From: G963667675 sp965197565
GTDB lineage: Bacteria > Chloroflexota > Dehalococcoidia > Lucifugimonadales > UBA3495
Direction of reading: 5' to 3'
DNA: 64,000 nucleotides
NCBI GenBank assembly: GCA_965197565.1
Contig: CBDANK010000003.1
Coordinates: forward strand, 1,094,143 to 1,158,142
This document shows positions 9,170 through 18,588 of this stretch, in pieces. The first letter of the stretch is position 1. Each line of letters begins with the position of its first letter. The notes under the pieces were generated by a model. That model had not been told where the DNA came from. It saw nothing but the letters and a program-made list of their open reading frames with translations, and made no database searches. The translations under genes and the position numbers were made by a program.

Positions 9170-9870
9170 TTAGGCAGCAACTGCTGTCTCAGGTTGTGGT
9201 GTCCCAGTTGCGCTGCTGATGCTCCTCAGCGGCGGGCTTTCGGCCAAGGCGTACTTGCGGGCGGTGTTTCGGTGGATGCCCAGCTCGCGGGCGATCCCCC
9301 GAAGGGATAGTCCCCTGAGCTTGGCCTGCGGCACATCCTCCCACAGAGCCCTCTGGCGAGCAGTGGGTATTCTGTGTTGTTGAGCCTTGGATTTGCGAGG
9401 CCCCAAGTCCCGGTCCAACTCGCCTGTTTCCAATGTCGCCAAGCAGGCCCCCCATTGGCCTCCCGCGCCGTTGATGCCGCGGCCCGTTTCGGAGCCTTCC
9501 AGAGGGGTGACGGCGGTTGCCCCTCAGCAGACCCGGACGCGGCGGAGCCTCCTGTGTAGGGATGGCCTGTCCTTGGTATTGAACCAGGAGCCGTCCTTCC
9601 AGGTCCTCTTGGACCTCCACCTGCACCCCGGCGTAAGTAGAACGGGTCCCGCCGGGCAACAGTTGCAGCGTGCGCCGCTTGTACTTGGTGGTGGTGTCCC
9701 TGGAATCCTTGCGGCGGTGTTTGAAGCACAGGATCTGACCAAGGGACCCTGACTGCTCCAGGCGACGGTAGGCAAGATAATCCTGCTCGGCTTGTACACC
9801 GAACTTCTCGTTGAATCGTGGCAGGGGTTTCGTTTGCTTTCGGGGTTTGCTAGGCTTGTGGGGCAAGAGC
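9170..9870 (-). pseudogene. Degenerate transposase remnants (ISNCY-like C-terminus and an HTH segment)
   Basis: Three - strand frames each carry a fragment. Around 9600-9860 the frame reads RFNEKFGVQAEQDYLAYR, TYAGVQVEVQEDLEGRL and VQYQGQ, which matches the C-terminal beta domain of ISNCY/integrase-core transposases. Around 9200-9330 another frame reads LRGLSLRGIARELGIHRNTA, an HTH typical of IS21/ISL3-type transposases. Stops and frame changes separate the pieces and no catalytic DDE core remains. I cannot tell whether both come from one element. Confidence in remnant status is high, in family assignment moderate. Confidence 0.6.
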
Positions 9871-10452
9871 GAGACAACGTTGACACGCTTGTTTACCGTG
9901 TGGACGCCCACCCACAGATTCCAAGGCCTTCCGCTCCCGTTCCATTTGATGCAAAACAGACCAATCCTGCGTACTATAATATGCAGGGCCATCATAGCCG
10001 CAGGTTGTCGGCGGCCTCCCTCCCGGATTGTACATTATGGCGGTTGAATGATGAAATGCAGCGTGTTTTTCATCTTCATATGCGCGGTTCTCGGCTTCCA
10101 GTTGCCGCAACGTTTTTTCCGGCCTTACCATTTGGAGAAGCCGGTCAAAACGCTCGATGATAACCTTTATCTCTAATGGGCTGCGGTCCAATGTGGCTTG
10201 GAGGCGCCTTTCCATATGCTGCGCGGCCTCCCGGCTGTGAGTGTGACTGAACCAGACCAACTTGTGAACTGTCCCCTTGGTCGCCATCGCTCCTACATCC
10301 AGCGTATGCTCCACCATGCGAGTATCTAAGTCATTCGTCTGACCTATATAGAACTCGCCGTCCCCTAGCTCTAGGATGTAGACGTACCACAGGATCGGCT
10401 GACTCGCCACGTCCGATGCTTGTTCCCTTGTTGCGTTGTTCACTTTGCTCAC
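9850..10452 (-). CDS. GIY-YIG domain protein
   Basis: Starts with GTG at 10452; 200 residues. The GIY-YIG nuclease core is at about residues 22-100: WYVYILELGDGEFYIGQTND gives the two Tyr-containing strands, followed by the basic helix. These single-domain proteins (UvrC N-terminal or YhbQ-like) are predicted DNA endonucleases. The last 40 or so residues run into the adjoining transposase remnant and are probably not native, so the true C-terminus may have been replaced. Before the IS701 insertion at 10539 this gene lay about 85 bp downstream of the antitoxin-like gene on the same strand, so they may once have been one operon. Confidence 0.65.
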   Translation of the reverse strand: MSKVNNATREQASDVASQPILWYVYILELGDGEFYIGQTNDLDTRMVEHTLDVGAMATKGTVHKLVWFSHTHSREAAQHMERRLQATLDRSPLEIKVIIERFDRLLQMVRPEKTLRQLEAENRAYEDEKHAAFHHSTAIMYNPGGRPPTTCGYDGPAYYSTQDWSVLHQMERERKALESVGGRPHGKQACQRCLALAPQA

Positions 10453-10609
10453 TTCCTTCTTCGTTTATCATGCCACTCGGCGTTTGACCGGCTTTGGACT
10501 CTCGTAGCTTCGTTCGCATGACTTCGCGGGTTGCCTAGTATTATAACGACTGTTGGCATGATAGGATGACGTGGTAGTTGGATAAGGCTTGAGCGAGTGA
10601 GGCAGGGAA

Positions 10610-11875
10610 GTGGATGCGGCGGCTTTCGAGCAGGTGTACGGGGACTTTCAGGATTTTCACGCTTACTTCGCACCACTGTTCGGCCGGAGGGAGACGCGGG
10701 ACCACAGCCGTCATTACCTCCAGGCCCTGCTGGTACAGTCCGGGGAGCGGCGCAACGCCGAGAACCTGTCGGAGGGCGTTCCAGCATCAGCCCGGGTGAT
10801 GCAGCGGTTTCTCACCGAATCCCCCTGGGATGACGACACAGTCATAGGACGTCTTCAAGAGTACTTGAGTCCCCGGCTGGGACACCCGGAGGCGGTGTGG
10901 GTGCTGGACGGCAGCGACTTCCCCAAGCAGGGCCGGAAGTCCGTGGGAGTGGCCCGGCAGTACTGCGGCAGACTGGGGAAGGTGGCCAACTGCCAGGCCG
11001 GGATGTTCCTGGCCTACGTCAGCCCGCTGGGCCGGGCCTTGGTGGACAAGCGGCTGTATCTGCCGGAAAGCTGGACCTCGGACAAAGACCGGTGTGAGGC
11101 GGCTGGGGTTCCGGAGGAGAGGCAGGGCTACCGGTCGAAGACAGAGTTGGCATTGGAGATGGTGCAGCAGGCCTTGGAGCGGGGCCATCTGCAAGCTGGC
11201 TGGGTTGCCGGGGACGACGCCTTCGGGATGTCCCCGTCCTTCCGGGACGGTCTGGAATCCTTGGGGATATGGTATGTCCTGGACGTTCCGGCAGGCTTTA
11301 CGGTGTGGCCGCCGGAACCCGAGCGGACCAGTCCGGCATACCAGGGCCGGGGGGCGCCCCGCAAACCCAGGATGGTGGGCGGACAGCGGCGCACAATGCA
11401 GGAGCGCGCCGGTGCAATCCCGGAGGAGGCCTGGTGGGAGATAACGGTCGCCGAGGGAAGCCAGGGTCCGCGCAGCTATGTGTTCAGCGCCCAGCGGGTG
11501 CGTCCAACCAGCAGGCGTAAGCCCGGCGAAATCCACTGGGCCGTCTACCGCCGGAACCTGGACGGCAGCGAACCCCGCTACTACTTGTCCAACGCTCCGG
11601 AGGATACCCCGTTGGAAACCCTGGCATACGTGGGAGGCTCCCGGTGGCGCATTGAGACCGAATTCGAGACGGAGAAGAGCGACGTGGGGTTGGACGAGTA
11701 CGAGACTCGGACCTGGGCGGGCTGGCATCACCACGTGGCCATGTGCCTGCTGGGCGGAGCTTTTCTGCTGAGCCTGCAACAGGCTTGGGGGGAAAAAGAT
11801 GCCCCGAATCACGAGGCCGCAGGTCTACCGGGTGGTGCGGGAGATGCTGCCTCGGGAACGGTTCGGGCCTGCTGA
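10610..11875 (+). CDS. IS701 family transposase (copy 1)
   Basis: DDE transposase starting at GTG 10610 with GAGG 7 bp upstream. Catalytic candidates: Asp in WVLDGSDFPKQG (residue about 102), Asp in GWVAGDDAFGMS, and Glu within RIETEFETEKSDVGLDEYE. The frame ends in 35 residues of non-family sequence after LQQAWGEKD, because the conserved C-terminal domain is read in the next frame (11799-11981). It has about 90% identity by eye to the copy at 54449 but lacks that copy's premature stop, so this is the better preserved one. Confidence 0.9.
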   Translation: MDAAAFEQVYGDFQDFHAYFAPLFGRRETRDHSRHYLQALLVQSGERRNAENLSEGVPASARVMQRFLTESPWDDDTVIGRLQEYLSPRLGHPEAVWVLDGSDFPKQGRKSVGVARQYCGRLGKVANCQAGMFLAYVSPLGRALVDKRLYLPESWTSDKDRCEAAGVPEERQGYRSKTELALEMVQQALERGHLQAGWVAGDDAFGMSPSFRDGLESLGIWYVLDVPAGFTVWPPEPERTSPAYQGRGAPRKPRMVGGQRRTMQERAGAIPEEAWWEITVAEGSQGPRSYVFSAQRVRPTSRRKPGEIHWAVYRRNLDGSEPRYYLSNAPEDTPLETLAYVGGSRWRIETEFETEKSDVGLDEYETRTWAGWHHHVAMCLLGGAFLLSLQQAWGEKDAPNHEAAGLPGGAGDAASGTVRAC

Positions 11876-11981
11876 ATTGCTGAGGTGGTTGGAGGATACG
11901 CAGGATAGTAACGAACGGGCCCGGCGCTCCCACGCCAAGCGCCGAGCCGCACTTCGCGCCTCCCAGAACATCCCTCCTTGA
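11799..11981 (+). CDS. IS701 transposase C-terminal domain in the +1 frame
   Basis: Encodes MPRITRPQVYRVVREML and continues with a basic helix rich in Arg (NERARRSHAKRR), which is the usual C-terminus of IS701 transposases, normally fused in frame after LLSLQQ-WGEK. Here it is offset by one base at a purine run (GGGGGGAAAAAG, 11788-11799 region) and has its own ATG immediately after the run. The second IS701 copy shows the same offset with a differently divided run (G7A4). Either a recoding or reinitiation site, or a frameshift inherited by both copies. Confidence 0.55.
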   Translation: MPRITRPQVYRVVREMLPRERFGPAELLRWLEDTQDSNERARRSHAKRRAALRASQNIPP

Positions 11982-11996
11982 ACAGTCGTTGTAATA

Positions 11997-12197
11997 CTAG
12001 AGCTCTTGCAACTCGCCTTTCCTTTTGGCTTCTTCTGCCTCCGCCTTGAGAAAAGCCAACTTCCCGGCTTTGGAGTCCGACTCAATCTGCCGGTCCCACT
12101 CGTCCCATTCCAATTCATCCAGCCATTCCATCAGTTCGGCGTACTCGGTTTCGGGCAAGTTCAGAATGGCCTGCTTAATCTCGGTAACGGTTGTCAT
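11997..12197 (-). CDS. Small antitoxin-like protein
   Basis: 66 residues from ATG 12197 (AGAGAG upstream; an in-frame ATG at 12227 adds ten residues without a better site). Sequence begins MTTVTEIKQAILNLPETEYA and contains WDRQIESDSKAGKLAFL, the pattern of small acidic addiction-module proteins that usually precede a RelE/ParE-type toxin. No toxin follows: the stop codon TAG is part of the CTAG target site of IS701, and beyond the element comes the GIY-YIG gene. The toxin is absent or the GIY-YIG protein took that position. Assignment by motif recall, not by search. Confidence 0.6.
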   Translation of the reverse strand: MTTVTEIKQAILNLPETEYAELMEWLDELEWDEWDRQIESDSKAGKLAFLKAEAEEAKRKGELQEL

Positions 12198-12245
12198 GCG
12201 AAGCTCTCTTTGTCCATGTCCTCCCATTATACCCCCTAGCTTCCG

Positions 12246-15062
12246 CTACCCAGCGAGCACCAAGTTCAGATCCTCCAGCAGCGCCGTCAGGTCGTCGCCG
12301 AACAGGGCGTAGGCGCGGCCGATGCCGCCTCGCTGGGCGAAGGGGGCGTACTGGAGGTCGCCGGGCTCGATGCTGACGCTGCCGGCGATGTGATCCTTGA
12401 TGGCCTCCAGCCACTGACGCTGTTCGCCGGTGAAGTCCCGTCCGGTGGTTTCCTGCATCGCCAGCCAGCCGCGGAACCGCTCCTCCACCTGCTCGGCGAA
12501 GGGCGCCAGCTCATCTTCGCTGCCGATGGCGTATCGCACCAGCGACACGATGTCGGCCAGCACCCGCTGGCTGGAGCCGCGCACACGGGACTGGTCCAGT
12601 TGCCGTAGGCGTCCCACAGCCTGCCCGCAGTCCAGGTGCGGGGCGGGCTCTGCAGCGCGTCGGCCAAAGCCCGGATGTCGGCGTAGCTCAGCCGCTGGCG
12701 GTAGGGTCTCTGGCACAGAACTTGGAGCGCGGCAATCTCGTCCCGGTTCTCCTCGATGTACTCTCGGAAGGAGCTGGTGAGGGCGTCGGCCTCCGCCCCG
12801 GAAAACTCGGCCCTGGTCACCGTGTCCTGGGATACCATGTCGATGGTCTGCTCGTAGGCGCGGTAAATCTCGGTCAGCCTTTGCCGCAGTTCCGGGTTGG
12901 TGGCAAAGCGCTTGGCCGCCGCATCCAGCAGCTGCTTTTCCGCTGCGGCAATGGCCACTTCCGACAGGTCATCCTGTCCGGTGGCCGCCCGCGCCGCATC
13001 AAGGGCGGCGTCGGGGTCGGTGGCATTCAGCAGTTCCGACACCAGGATTCTTCAGCGTGGCGCCTCCGGCTACGGCCTCCACCGCCTGCCGGTCATGGCG
13101 CGAGAGCCGCCGGTCCAAGCGGGCGAGGCAGCAGGCCAGGGACGACAGCGTGTCCGGGTCGCGGTCGCCCATGGCCACCATCTCCAGCAGCTTGTCGAAA
13201 GGCACCGACGGGTGCCGGTCCAGCGAGAAGGACTCGGACAACTCGCTCTCGGTGACGCCCACCGCGTCCACGATGACGAAGCGGTCCTTGCCGTCGGCGT
13301 CGGGCGTCACCGCGTTGAAGTCGATGGTGGAGATGGTGCGGACGCCGCGCCCTTTCATCTGCTCGAAGAAGTTGCGGCTGCGAACGTTGCGCATGAAGAA
13401 CACCACCTCCACCGGCTTGATGTCGGTGCCGGTGGCGATCATGTCCACGGTGACCGCGATGCGCGGGTTGAAGCTGTTGCGGAACTGCGTGATCAGGTCC
13501 TCGGGCTTAGCCCCCGTGGTGCGGTAGGTGATCTTCTGATAGAAGTCGTTGCCCTTGGCGAATTCCTCCCTCATGATGTTCATGATGTCGTCGGCGTGGC
13601 TGTCGTCCTTGGCGAAGATGATGGTCTTGGGAATGTGCTCGCGGCCGGGGAATATCTCGGTGGTTACCTTGTCGCGAAAGGTCTGGACGACCGTGCGACT
13701 TTAGTCCACAGCAACCACGTCCCGGTCGAGCTGGCCTGAAGAGTAGCGCAGTTCTTCCTCCAGTTCCTCCCAGCGGACGCTGCGGGAGCGGCGGTCGCGA
13801 CGGTCCACGGTCATGCCTGCCTCGATGGTCGACCCCTCCTCAGTAATCTTAGTCTCGATGCGATAGACGTTGTAGCCCACGTTGATGCCGTCGGCCACCG
13901 ACTGCTGGTGGTTGTACTCCATGACCAGGTTCTGGTTGAAGAAGCCGATGGTCTGCCTGGAGGGTGTGGCGGTCATACCGATGAGAAAGGCGTCGAAGTA
14001 CTCCAGCACCTGACGCCACAGGTCGTAGATGGAGCGGTGGCATTCGTCGGTGATGACGAAGTCGAACTCTTCGATGGGGAAGCTCGTGTTGTACTCCACG
14101 ATCTGCGGCGAGGGTCGGGCGGATGCCACGTCAAAGCCCGAGGCCTCTTCCATCTCGGGGTCCAGTTCCTCGCCCTTGAGCATGGAGTAGACCCGCTGAA
14201 TCGTGGCGATACACACCTTGCTGACCGGGTCTATGCTGGCCGATTGCAGGAGCTGGACATTGTAAAGCTCGGTGAACTTGCGTCCGTCGCCGGGAACGGT
14301 GAAGCGCTGGAACTCGCGGAGGGTCTGCCGCCCCAGATTGCTGCGGTCGACGAGGAACAATATCCTCCGGGAGCCCGCGTACCGGATGAGACGGTATACC
14401 TCGTTGCAGGCCATGAACGTCTTGCCGCTGCCGGTGGCCATCTGCACCAGTGAACGCGGCCGCGCCTCGGCCAGCGACTGCTCCAGGTTGCGGATCGCCT
14501 GCACCTGCACCGGCCAGAGGTTGAAGTCGTCCAGCGGAGGCATAGTGGTCAGCCTGCGCCGCAGGCTGTACGGGGCGGTGTAGGCTGCTTGTGTGCCTGC
14601 AGCTTGCTGCTGGCCGATGTTCCACGATGGTATAGAGGCTCCCAACCACTCGGCGAGCGTCCCCGGCATGTGGAAGGAGAACAGGTTCCGACTGCGTGGC
14701 TGGGGGTCGAGATCGTTAGTGAACCGGGTCTCAACGCCAGTGCTCTCGTACAGGAAAGGCAGGGGACGAACGTAGGCGGGCAGGTTGTCCGGCAGGCCCA
14801 CGCCGTACTTGCCCGACTAGGCTTCTACGCCGGTGAGCGTGTGGCCCTCGGGCTTCGCCTCCACCACGCCCGCCGCCCTGCCGTCCACGTAGAGCAGGTA
14901 GTCGGCAGTACCGTGGCCGGGCCGTAGTGGAAACTCCCGCACCGCCACGCCGCGGGCGGCATGGACGTTCAGGTCGGCCATGTCCTGCACCGCCCACCCC
15001 GCCTGCCACAGCAGCCGGTCGATGTTGGCCCTGGCTCGTTGTTCTGGGATGATTGATGTCAT
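12246..15062 (-). pseudogene. hsdR: Type I restriction enzyme R subunit, inactivated
   Basis: A full-length HsdR (about 939 codons) read from 15062. The nuclease motif appears in ADYLLYVDGR-VVEAK (PD-(D/E)xK). Helicase motifs follow: MATGSGKTF (I), DECHRS (II), GMTATP (III), QMKGRGVRT (VI), then the HsdR C-terminal region to 12246. Four lesions break it: an in-frame TAG at 14817-14819 after LTGVEA, where Gln is expected (CAG to TAG); an in-frame TAA at 13701-13703 after VVAVD, where Gln is expected (CAA to TAA); a one-base insertion near 13045; a one-base deletion near 12602 that restores the frame. No hsdM or hsdS is present in the window. Therefore a dead, orphan restriction subunit unless the lesions are sequencing errors. 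Confidence 0.88.
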
Positions 15063-15101
15063 GTTTGCGCCAATCCTAGGGACTAAAGCGGTGGTGAATG
15101 G

Positions 15102-16718
15102 TCAGGCGTATCGCTCCAGCCCGAAAAGACCGAACAGTTCCTCGCGGCTCAACCGGGACGACAGGTCGAGCGAAACGTCGTCAACGAGTCGGTCGAAGAG
15201 GTCCTGCTTTCTTGTGAGTATAGAGTCTATGCGCTCTTCGATAGTTCCGGCGCATGAATACTTGATCACGTTGACTTTGGCGGTTTGACCCATTCGGTGG
15301 CTTCTGTCTTCGGCCTGACGCTCCACCGCAGGATTCCACCAGCGGTCCAGATGGAAGACGTACGATGCTTCTTGCAGGTTCAAACCCAACCCACCCGCAC
15401 GGAGTGAAATTATTAGCGCTCGACGATGAGCGTCTCTTTTGAAGCACTCAATTATCGACGGCCTGTCTTGGATGGGCACATCTCCAGTAATGACCAACGG
15501 GTTAAATTCCCCTAAATGGCTTGCCGCTGCCGCTACTCCTGCAGTGTCGCTGGTGTACTGGGAGAAGACCAGCGCTTTATGCCCTTGGCCTACCAAGAGC
15601 TCCAACCTTTCCCGGATGTCATCCAGCTTGCTGGACTCGCCGTTCTTCGGGTCGGCGTTGCATATCTGCTTCAGCCGCGTGATCAGCTCCAGCACGTGCT
15701 GGATGGTGATGTCCTTCCCCAGCGACCGCAGGTATACAACCCCTTCCTGTTCGGCCTTGTCATAGCTCGCCCGCTGCCCGGCATGAAGCTCGATTGGCAA
15801 TAGGGTAACCTGCTTTTCTGGGAGATCATCCAACACGTCGCCCTTCTTGCGCCGTAACTGGAGCTGGCGGTGGCGGCTGAGCAGTTCGGGACCGGATTGA
15901 TACCGCTTTGACTGTCCATCCCAGTCGTAATCGACGAACTCGAGTATGGACGCCAGTTCTTCCTCGTGGTTCTCTATGGGCGTTCCGGTCAGCGCCCATG
16001 ACCGCACGCGTCTTAGTCCCTTGAGAGACCTGCTGGTATCGTTCCTGTTCTTGATCCGCTGGGCTTCGTCGGCCACGACCACGTCCCAGACCTTCCGTCT
16101 TACGGGAGCTTGGGTGTTGCCCTCGAAATCCGACCGAAGCGTCTCATAGCTGACCAGAGTAACGTCGGTATCGGCCTGCCACTGCCAAGCCCTGTCCGAA
16201 GCCGAGCCACGAATGATGATTGCTGAGAGCTCGGGCGCCCACTTGCGGAGTTCTCCGCGCCACTGGTCCAACAGGCTCGCGGGAGCCGCGACCAGTGCGG
16301 AACCGATGTCCCTGCGGTGCTTCAGAATTCGCAAGGCCGCAATGACCTGCAGCGTCTTACCGAGTCCCATGTCGTCAGCCAGCAGGAGGCGCTCGCTGGC
16401 TATGAGGGCCCGCACCCCATCCTCCTGGAAGGGCATCAGTGTGCCAGGCCACTCTAGGCTGTCCATCGTTGGCGGCTCTGTACCGAGCGGAGACAAGACC
16501 CTGTGCAATCCACGGGCTAGGTCAAGGTCTCCGTGGGGACGAGGGGCGCCAGCTGACTCACCGGTATGCTGGGATGAGCCGGACGGCTCAACCCGGCACA
16601 TCCACTCTAGATCAACTTGCGTTGCCAGTTCAGGGGGCACGGGCACGAGCACCGGGAGGAACTTTACCGGCTCAATGTGATAGTCAGTACCAGCAGTGAG
16701 ATGATCATTTCTTATCAA
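15102..16718 (-). CDS. SNF2-family DEAD/DEAH helicase
   Basis: 538 residues starting at TTG 16718, supported by AAGGAGGG 5 bp upstream. SNF2 ATPase motifs: ADDMGLGKTLQ (I), DEAQRIKN (II), LTGTPIENHEEE (III), AGGLGLNLQEA (V) and RQAEDRSHRMGQ (VI). The first 95 residues are a short variable region, so it lacks the long N-terminal domains of RapA. Such helicases translocate on double-stranded DNA. It is the third gene of a - strand operon with an unknown 197-residue protein and a BrxC/BrxD-type ATPase. This ATPase-helicase pairing occurs in anti-phage systems such as Shango (SngB, SngC) and BREX variants; membership here is an inference because a TerB-like or methylase partner is not seen. Confidence 0.88.
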   Translation of the reverse strand: MIRNDHLTAGTDYHIEPVKFLPVLVPVPPELATQVDLEWMCRVEPSGSSQHTGESAGAPRPHGDLDLARGLHRVLSPLGTEPPTMDSLEWPGTLMPFQEDGVRALIASERLLLADDMGLGKTLQVIAALRILKHRRDIGSALVAAPASLLDQWRGELRKWAPELSAIIIRGSASDRAWQWQADTDVTLVSYETLRSDFEGNTQAPVRRKVWDVVVADEAQRIKNRNDTSRSLKGLRRVRSWALTGTPIENHEEELASILEFVDYDWDGQSKRYQSGPELLSRHRQLQLRRKKGDVLDDLPEKQVTLLPIELHAGQRASYDKAEQEGVVYLRSLGKDITIQHVLELITRLKQICNADPKNGESSKLDDIRERLELLVGQGHKALVFSQYTSDTAGVAAAASHLGEFNPLVITGDVPIQDRPSIIECFKRDAHRRALIISLRAGGLGLNLQEASYVFHLDRWWNPAVERQAEDRSHRMGQTAKVNVIKYSCAGTIEERIDSILTRKQDLFDRLVDDVSLDLSSRLSREELFGLFGLERYA

Positions 16719-16730
16719 TCCAGCCCTCCT

Positions 16731-17324
16731 TCACCGCCCTCCGTAAGCCTCCGTGATGCCTGCGGCCACTCTGTCAAACGTTTCCAAGGGGTTTGGGCGT
16801 TCCGCCAACACTTTCAGCAGCCGTCGAGCAACCGAACCCTCGGCGGGTGGAGGGGCGCTCCAGATTAGGAACAGGGATGAGCCGAGCTTTTCTATCTCCT
16901 CCGACACACCCCTCCTCGGGGCTGGATCCGTGGAGACCCGGCAGACCGGGACATCGACCCTGATGTCTTCGGTAAACACCAGTGGAGGGATCTCGTCGGC
17001 CATTCCAAGTATGACATCGGGAGTACGGTTCGCCGAATGGAGCAGCGTCCGGATCAAAGACAGTGCGGCGACCCTGCGGGCCTCTCCTTTCCTCCACAGC
17101 ACGGAATCGGCGAGGTCCATACGGGTGAAGCAGAACTCAAGAGGTACGTCCAGAGCCGATGCAGCAAACAGCGCGGCACGGATTCCTGTCCCGTGTCCCT
17201 CGTTCAAGAGGCGCAGGAATCCAATGACACCGGACGTGTCACCATTCCTGGAGCTTTCGAACGGAACCGGCATCATGACCCCCACGGCTAACGACAACGG
17301 ACGACTATTCGACTCCTCCATCAT
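16731..17324 (-). CDS. Unknown protein between ATPase and helicase
   Basis: 197 residues, not recognised. It overlaps the end of the upstream ATPase by about 20 bp and is separated from the helicase by 12 bp, so it is translationally coupled to both and probably part of the same complex. No signal peptide, no membrane segment; a mixed alpha/beta composition with several hydrophobic strands (VFTEDIRVDVPVCRV, SSLFLIWSA). Its consistent position would suggest an adaptor or an effector for the ATPase-helicase pair, which is speculation from context. Confidence 0.6.
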   Translation of the reverse strand: MMEESNSRPLSLAVGVMMPVPFESSRNGDTSGVIGFLRLLNEGHGTGIRAALFAASALDVPLEFCFTRMDLADSVLWRKGEARRVAALSLIRTLLHSANRTPDVILGMADEIPPLVFTEDIRVDVPVCRVSTDPAPRRGVSEEIEKLGSSLFLIWSAPPPAEGSVARRLLKVLAERPNPLETFDRVAAGITEAYGGR

Positions 17325-18588
17325 CGCCTTCTGCCCCTACTTCCAGGTCTGAATTCTCAACGTACTGGTGCCTGAACTCCCTCTCCTCCGTCTCAGGCCT
17401 GGAGTCCGGATACAGCCTAAGCAGGTCCCATTCGTTTATGGCGGAGCGAATTTGGTAGCGCATCCGTTGCCGAAAGCTGACTGCGCCGGTTCTCGCCTCG
17501 AGGGCCGGGGCGTCCCATCCATAGGCCTTGCGGTATATGTGCCGCAGCGTGTTCAGGGTATCGTTCACGTCGGCTTCTGAAGGGACACCTAGTGGGGTGC
17601 ATTCTCGCTCCAACAGCCGCATCGTTGTTTCCGCCCGGGCGGCCCCATTGTCGTCCCCGCGGGAGCGCAGTCTCTGCCCCGCATAGTCGCGGTCCTTTTT
17701 GCTGCTCGCCTCCGGCGATATGTTCGCCAGTGCGTAGTCGGTGGTGACCGTTCCAACGACCACCAGCCCCGGGTACGATTCCCCTTGGGCTTGCCCAAGC
17801 CAGCGTGCCAGTTCAGCGTAGGAGCGGGCGCGCTGCAGCAGGCTGTATTGGCCAACCAGCTCGATTTCGTCGAGCAGGACGACCCATCCTTGGTAGCCTG
17901 CACCCTTAATCAACTCCGTGGCAAACCGGAGACGTTGCGAAGGCAGGTCAGACGCTCTGGGCGCCCTGAAGGAATAACTCTGCAACTGGCCAATCTGCCT
18001 TAGACCGTTTTTCACATCGCTTACCTTGATCCTCTCCCCGGCCCAGAAGGACTCGATGGCGTGGTTCAGTTCCAACTTGTTCGACCTCTCGTGCACCAGA
18101 AGGCTCGCCGGGAAGATACGGTGAACGCCGCTGGAAGGTGAGTTGGCCCAGCTGAAGAGGTTGGAATACTCGTCGGAATCGTAGTTGAGCTGGAGGCCGA
18201 TTTCCTCAATCAGTGGGCCGGTGCGATCGAGTATTCTCCCGTTGTCCATTGCCGACTGGAACACCTTGCTGAGGTCATATAGCGGCGTTTCCTTGCTGAT
18301 GGCCACCTTGCTGCACACGAAACCCTGGGAGAGCGCCCGGTACTCAAAGTGAGAAAGCAGGTGAGATTTGCCTGCACCGAAATCTCCTGAAACAAGCATT
18401 CCCAGCGCGCTTCGCGGGGGCGCGGCAGTTTCGGACGCCCGTCTGAGCAAGTCCTGGAACTGCCTTTCTGCCTGCGGTTGGTTGCAGCCGAGCAGCCTGA
18501 CCGCCTCTCGGTTGGGAACTCCGTTTCGCAGTGCTTCCATTGCCCGACGGTAGGTCAGATTCGAAATGATATCGTCATATTCAGCCAT
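17305..18588 (-). CDS. BrxC/BrxD-type (DUF2791-like) ATP-binding protein
   Basis: P-loop ATPase of 427 residues from ATG 18588; a GTG at 18603 is an alternative. The N-terminus REAVRLLGCNQPQAERQF precedes Walker A GDFGAGKSHLL (about residue 69) and the family segment VAISKETPLYDLSKVF; Walker B is WVVLLDEIELVGQYSLLQRA and sensor region LVVVGTVTTDYA. This pattern matches the ATP-binding proteins of BREX (BrxD) and Shango (SngB). The ATG overlaps the TGA of the upstream fragment (ATGGCTGA), so translation was coupled. It forms an operon with the 197-residue protein and the SNF2 helicase. Confidence 0.75.
   Translation of the reverse strand: MAEYDDIISNLTYRRAMEALRNGVPNREAVRLLGCNQPQAERQFQDLLRRASETAAPPRSALGMLVSGDFGAGKSHLLSHFEYRALSQGFVCSKVAISKETPLYDLSKVFQSAMDNGRILDRTGPLIEEIGLQLNYDSDEYSNLFSWANSPSSGVHRIFPASLLVHERSNKLELNHAIESFWAGERIKVSDVKNGLRQIGQLQSYSFRAPRASDLPSQRLRFATELIKGAGYQGWVVLLDEIELVGQYSLLQRARSYAELARWLGQAQGESYPGLVVVGTVTTDYALANISPEASSKKDRDYAGQRLRSRGDDNGAARAETTMRLLERECTPLGVPSEADVNDTLNTLRHIYRKAYGWDAPALEARTGAVSFRQRMRYQIRSAINEWDLLRLYPDSRPETEEREFRHQYVENSDLEVGAEGDDGGVE

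Larger units (their letters stand above)
10539..11996 (+). mobile_element. IS701 family insertion sequence, copy 1
   Basis: A complete 1,458 bp element. The left end reads TATTATAACGACTGTT and the right end, reverse-complemented, TATTACAACGACTGTT, imperfect terminal inverted repeats. It is flanked by the direct repeat CTAG (10535-10538 and 11997-12000), which agrees with the 4-bp YTAR target preference known for the IS701 family. One copy of CTAG provides the TAG stop of the antitoxin-like gene to the right. A second, diverged copy lies at 54378-55836. Confidence 0.93.
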
